In this document: in pieces, positions 60,921 to 64,000 of the stretch | Position numbering within the stretch: the first letter of the stretch is position 1 | How the letters are laid out: each line of letters starts with the position of its first letter | Assembly (NCBI GenBank): GCA_035760965.1 | Contig: DASTRY010000035.1 | Coordinates: forward strand, 186,001 to 250,000 | Length of the DNA: 64,000 nt | Direction of reading: 5' to 3' | DNA from: JADGHX01 sp035760965 | Lineage (GTDB): Bacteria > Pseudomonadota > Gammaproteobacteria > Steroidobacterales > Steroidobacteraceae | Position numbers and translations under genes: made by a program | Notes under the pieces: generated by a model | What the model saw: the letters and a program-made list of their open reading frames with translations, nothing else | Told to the model about the DNA's origin: nothing | Database searches by the model: none

Positions 60921-61813
60921 GCAGGGGCCGAGCGCTTCCTCGAGTGTGTGCGCAGAAAGCAGACGCTCCCCGATGGCATCGAGGTCAGCCACCGAAGCGC
61001 CCGTGATTCGCCGGCGCGCCTCCGCGCTCAGGGGTCCGAATCGAACGGTCAGCTGTCGGACAAGCAGATCTGCACGTCCTTCGATGCGCCCCTCGGCTCG
61101 CCCTTCTGCCCGGCCTTCGGCGCGCCCTTGCGCGACGTACCGCCGCGCAAAATCGCTCTGATATTCGTACTTGCGTGCGTCCATGTTCGCCAGCGCGTGC
61201 TGCGCCGCCTCACTCAATGAACTCAGGATGAGATCACAGTATAGCCGCGAACGATCCGCGTCGAGCGCGGCGTTGGCCATCTGCGCCGCCATCGCGATCC
61301 GCACAGCGTACTCGGTGTTGGCGTCACGTCCGTGCGCCATCGCCGAGAGCACCGCCAGTTCCGGGTTGGCGCACGCAACGGCCTCATCCGTCACTTCCGG
61401 CACGCCCGAGGGCCCAAGCACGTAGGGCATGAACTGATGAAGTCCACCCATCTCGACCCTGCGCGCGACCCAGCGTGCCACCGCTCATCGGCGGTAACGA
61501 CGAGCAGACACACTGGGCACTCCAAGTGTGCCCTGAGATTGGCCACGTACGCCGGCCAGACGAATCTCTTGCGCTCATCGATGGAGAGCTGCACCTCTAC
61601 GACGATCCCGAACACCGAAACACCCTCGAACAACTGAATGACCATGTCGGCGCGGTACTCGGCGGGCTGGATGTCGGTCAGATCGGCGGAGACCACGCGC
61701 GCCTCGGTGTACGAGGGGATGCTCACGTGCAGGACGTCGCGCATCAGCTGCGCGGCAAGCGTTGGCTGATTCTGGAAGAGCAGCAGGTGTGCCTCGTGAA
61801 GGTGCGACGGCAT
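60918..61813 (-). pseudogene. Rpn family recombination-promoting nuclease/putative transposase, frameshifted
   Basis: Two overlapping minus-strand frames make one Rpn-like (PD-(D/E)XK) protein. The 5' frame (61813 to about 61480) holds LFQNQPTLAAQLMRDVL, DLTDIQPAEYRADMVIQL and the nuclease strand FGIVVEVQLSIDERKR. The 3' frame (61481-60918) continues ARWVARRVEMGG and ends in a DUF4351-type tail (QLTVRFGPLSAEARRRI ... LDAIGERLLSA). A one-base deletion near 61481 (ADER joining VARW) explains the break. Four to five EGRA repeats precede the tail. A GTG at 61481 could allow separate translation of the 3' part. Confidence 0.7.
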
Positions 61814-61920
61814 GTGCGCAGGCTAGCGAGCCTGCGCAGAGCGTCGGACCAAGATTCGAGGTGCTTTCGCGCAGAAATGCGATCGCAGAAACGCGGTCGA
61901 TGGCGGCGAGACAACTCTCT

Positions 61921-62196
61921 TTACTGGCGGAGGCCTCGCAGTCGGCGCTCGAGAAAGCTGCGTGTGGTCGCGTTCGTCGTGCGCGCAATGGCGGCCTCGT
62001 AGGCTTGCGCGGCATCAGCGCGTCGCCCGATCCGCAGGAGCAGGTCTGCGCGAATTGCATGGAATAGGGGATAGCTCTCCAGATCGAGCGCATCCACCAA
62101 AGCAAGCGCCGCTTCGGGTCCATCGACTTCGGCCACAGCAGGTTCTATCGGAGGGCCCGACCGCTGGCGCAATCGCGAGAAGGGCCGCACCCGCAC
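61921..62196 (-). pseudogene. C-terminal remnant of an ECF-type sigma factor
   Basis: This frame reads like the last 75-85 residues of the large DUF6596-containing ECF sigma factors: EAALALVDALDLESYPLFHAIRADLLLRIGRRADAAQAYEAAIARTTNATTRSFLERRLRGL. The sigma-2 and sigma-4 DNA-binding regions are absent, and the upstream sequence (62197-62206) runs straight into an unrelated gene. It is therefore a gene tail left by deletion. The Met shown at the start is incidental. Confidence 0.65.
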
Positions 62197-62205
62197 GCGC
62201 TGAGC

Positions 62206-63063
62206 TCAATGCCCGAGAAACCCGCGCACGTAGCCCGCGATGTCATCCGCCGCCGTATCCAGCGCGAAATGACCGGCGTCGAGGACATGAACTTCCGCTC
62301 CGGGGACATCGCGCCGATAGGCTTCGGCTTCCGAGACCTCGAACGAAGGATCGTACTTGCCCCAGACCACGAGAAGACGCGGTTGCCTCTCCCGCAGCCA
62401 CGCTTGCCAGCGCGGGTAGGACTCGACGTTGTGCCGGTAGTCGTAGAAGAGCTCGGTCTGGATCGACGCCTGACCCGGCTGAGCGAGAAAGAAGCGCTCG
62501 TCGGTCCACAGATCGGGATTGTACCGCTCGGGGTTAGGGTCGCTGCCGACGTGCCGAATGCGCGTAGTCTCTGCTGACAAGAGGTTCTCGCGAAGCTGCG
62601 CCTCGTGAGCACGGCGATCGGCCCAGAATGCCCGCCGAGCCGCCCACGGAGGGCCGAGTCCTTCGTTGTGAGCCACTGCGTTCTGCACGATGAGAGCGTG
62701 CACGCGCTCGGGATGTGCTAGCGCCATCCGGAAGCCGACAGGGCCTCCGTAGTCCTGCATGTAGAGCGTGTAATGAGAGAGTGCGAGTGCCTCGGTGAAG
62801 TGACTCATCGTCTCGGCGATGTGATCGAACGTGTACGCGAAGCGGCCCGGGTCCGGCCATTCGCTGTGACCGAAACCTGGATAGTCGGGCGCGATCAAGT
62901 GATACTGATCCGCGAGCCGCTGCAAGAGGGGCTCGAACATGCGCGACGAAGAGGGCAGGCCGTGGAGCAGGAGCAGCGTTGGCGCCTCTTTCTGGCCGGC
63001 CTCGCGATAGAAGATCGAGAGCCCATCGACCGCAATCTTGCGGTACTCGGTGAAGCGTGGCAT
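62206..63063 (-). CDS. Alpha/beta hydrolase, haloalkane dehalogenase/epoxide hydrolase-like
   Basis: A 285-residue alpha/beta-fold hydrolase. The oxyanion motif LLHGLPSSSRMF is near residue 33. The nucleophile elbow YMQDYGGPVGFRMA uses Asp instead of Ser, the mark of haloalkane dehalogenases, epoxide hydrolases and dehalogenase-like hydrolases. The acid is in VWGKYDPSF and the His in DAGHFALD. WPDPGRFAYTFDHIAETM is typical of this subgroup. The gene is intact, in contrast to its broken neighbours. Confidence 0.9.
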   Translation of the reverse strand: MPRFTEYRKIAVDGLSIFYREAGQKEAPTLLLLHGLPSSSRMFEPLLQRLADQYHLIAPDYPGFGHSEWPDPGRFAYTFDHIAETMSHFTEALALSHYTLYMQDYGGPVGFRMALAHPERVHALIVQNAVAHNEGLGPPWAARRAFWADRRAHEAQLRENLLSAETTRIRHVGSDPNPERYNPDLWTDERFFLAQPGQASIQTELFYDYRHNVESYPRWQAWLRERQPRLLVVWGKYDPSFEVSEAEAYRRDVPGAEVHVLDAGHFALDTAADDIAGYVRGFLGH

Positions 63064-63292
63064 GTCTTTCGTCCGTGCTGCGTGGTCAGGACGAAGAAGA
63101 TGATAGCTAGACCGGCAACGAGTTTCTCATGCGGCTCGACTGCATCGGTGCCTCGACGGTCGCGCGGCATTGGACGACATCTCTTGAGCGCGTCAGTGTC
63201 GAGTCAGTTTCCCGGCGCAGAGTAGCGGCTGACAGTCACCGGGCGTGAGCGGGGCTGCCGTGGCTCACTCAAGCTCAAACGATGAGGTGGTT

Positions 63293-63760
63293 ATGAATAC
63301 GCGAACTTCGCCTTTGGTGCAGGCGGCCTCAGCAACGCTGCTCGCGGTCTCCGCCCCGGCCGTTGTGACGCGCGCTGCTTCTGCATTCGCGGACGATTCC
63401 GAAACGCAGCAAATCACCGTGCACTTTGCCGACCTCGATTTGACGACGCCGAACGGTGCGAAGCAGCTCTACATGCGTCTGAAAGGGGCCGCCGAAGTGG
63501 TCTGCGGTGACGACGATGCCGATAACGTGTTTCTCGAAGAGCGTCGAGCGATCTGGCACTGCGAGCAGGAGTCTGTCGAGCGCGCGGTTGCACAGGTCGA
63601 TCACCCGCTGCTGACCGCGCTGTACGACAAACATTATCCGCACGAAGCGATCGCGCCGGCAGCGACAGCGTCACTCACCGGGCACGTCGAGACGTCGAAC
63701 CGCGGAGCGCTCGAGAACCAGCACGAGACGACCGTGCGCGGTGGGCGACCTGTCTCATGA
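63293..63760 (+). CDS. UrcA family protein (copy 2)
   Basis: A 155-residue exported UrcA-family protein. ATG at 63293 follows GATGAGGTGG and gives a signal-like segment (LVQAASATLLAVSAPAVV). The core ITVHFADLDLTTPNGAKQLYMRLKGAAEVVC parallels copy 1 (VVQFADLNLDTRAGAAHLLRRIRNAAERVC), and the second Cys is in IWHCEQESVERAV. A 40-residue tail is extra. Its stop overlaps the start of an HtrA-like protease gene (ATGA), so the pair is cotranslated. Confidence 0.85.
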   Translation: MNTRTSPLVQAASATLLAVSAPAVVTRAASAFADDSETQQITVHFADLDLTTPNGAKQLYMRLKGAAEVVCGDDDADNVFLEERRAIWHCEQESVERAVAQVDHPLLTALYDKHYPHEAIAPAATASLTGHVETSNRGALENQHETTVRGGRPVS

Positions 63761-64000
63761 GCGCATCCAGTCGACATTTCGTCGCCGCCTGCTTGCTGTT
63801 GTCGTCGACAGGGGCGCTCGCATACGCCGAGGACAGTCCGATTCCGCTCGGAGCGGCACCCAACTACCGTGAGATCGTTGCGCAAAATCGCGCGGCGGTG
63901 GTCGGGATTACTGCAGAATTCAGAGGAAACACCGCAGCGGCACGGTCCGCGCAGCAGACGCCTGACGACGACCAGGACGACGGCTGCGCTCAGAGCGACG
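63757..64000 (+). CDS. HtrA/Do-like serine protease, 3' partial
   Basis: The first 81 codons of an exported protein that runs off the window. MSASSRHFVAACLLLSSTGA is a signal peptide. The mature start IPLGAAPNYREIVAQNRAAVVGITAEF is the usual opening of DegP/HtrA trypsin-like proteases. The catalytic triad lies outside the window. ATG at 63757 overlaps the UrcA stop by 4 bases. If correct, the UrcA protein may act with, or be processed by, a periplasmic protease. Confidence 0.7.
   Translation, partial: MSASSRHFVAACLLLSSTGALAYAEDSPIPLGAAPNYREIVAQNRAAVVGITAEFRGNTAAARSAQQTPDDDQDDGCAQSD

Noticed and set aside
61575..62123. Minus-strand 182-codon frame over the Rpn/sigma remnants
   Set aside because: It reads through two different remnants in the wrong frame and shows no family pattern.

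Overview
The window is GC-rich, densely coded proteobacterial DNA with no rRNA, tRNA, CRISPR array or recognisable insertion sequence. TonB-dependent receptors, UrcA-family proteins, DUF6152 proteins, Tat/Sec-exported enzymes, a CadC-like regulator with a C-terminal TPR region and a complete urea ABC-transporter/urease cluster point to an environmental Gram-negative bacterium. A Steroidobacter-like gammaproteobacterium, or an alphaproteobacterium with similar gene content, would fit. This placement is inference from gene content, not phylogeny.

Region 1 (1-13 kb) looks like a catabolic island. A plus-strand run encodes an amidohydrolase (5' end outside the window), a TolB-like propeller, a Tat-exported metallo-beta-lactamase-fold hydrolase, a secreted protein of unknown function, a DUF6152 protein and an exported fumarylacetoacetate-hydrolase-fold enzyme. 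An MFS carrier and a TonB-dependent receptor are divergent from each other, followed by a class II aldolase, a D-2-hydroxyacid dehydrogenase and a BKACE (DUF849) enzyme. Together these suggest uptake and processing of an aromatic or other cyclic acid; the substrate is not visible. Region 2 (13-25.4 kb) holds the DUF1326/DUF2182 pair, a degenerate serine-hydrolase remnant, a GntR/FCD regulator with a matching operator in front of an MHS-type transporter, an M28-like peptidase, homospermidine synthase coupled to a TPR lipoprotein-like protein, and a PaoABC-type molybdenum aldehyde oxidoreductase.

Region 3 (25.6-38 kb) has a TonB receptor translationally coupled to a CadC-like regulator, an UrcA protein, a second copy of the DUF6152/unknown-protein module followed by a Tat-exported FAD oxidase, two convergent paralogous secreted proteins, and an HD-domain protein. 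Region 4 (38-43 kb) holds a tandem universal stress protein, a DUF1538-DUF1538-PII-like operon, a glycosyltransferase and an SPW membrane protein.

Region 5 (43-60.8 kb) is a urea unit. A fused NCS1-permease/histidine-kinase/receiver protein and an overlapping LuxR-type response regulator run divergently from a porin, urtABCDE and ureDABCEFG, with a HupE/UreJ-like protein beyond. The genes appear to cover sensing, outer-membrane entry, ATP-driven uptake, hydrolysis and nickel insertion for urea. A strong hairpin between urtA and urtB suggests that the binding protein is made in excess. Region 6 (60.8-64 kb) is decayed: a frameshifted Rpn-family nuclease gene with a duplicated segment, a sigma-factor tail, then an intact alpha/beta hydrolase, a second UrcA gene, and the start of an HtrA-like protease cut by the window end.
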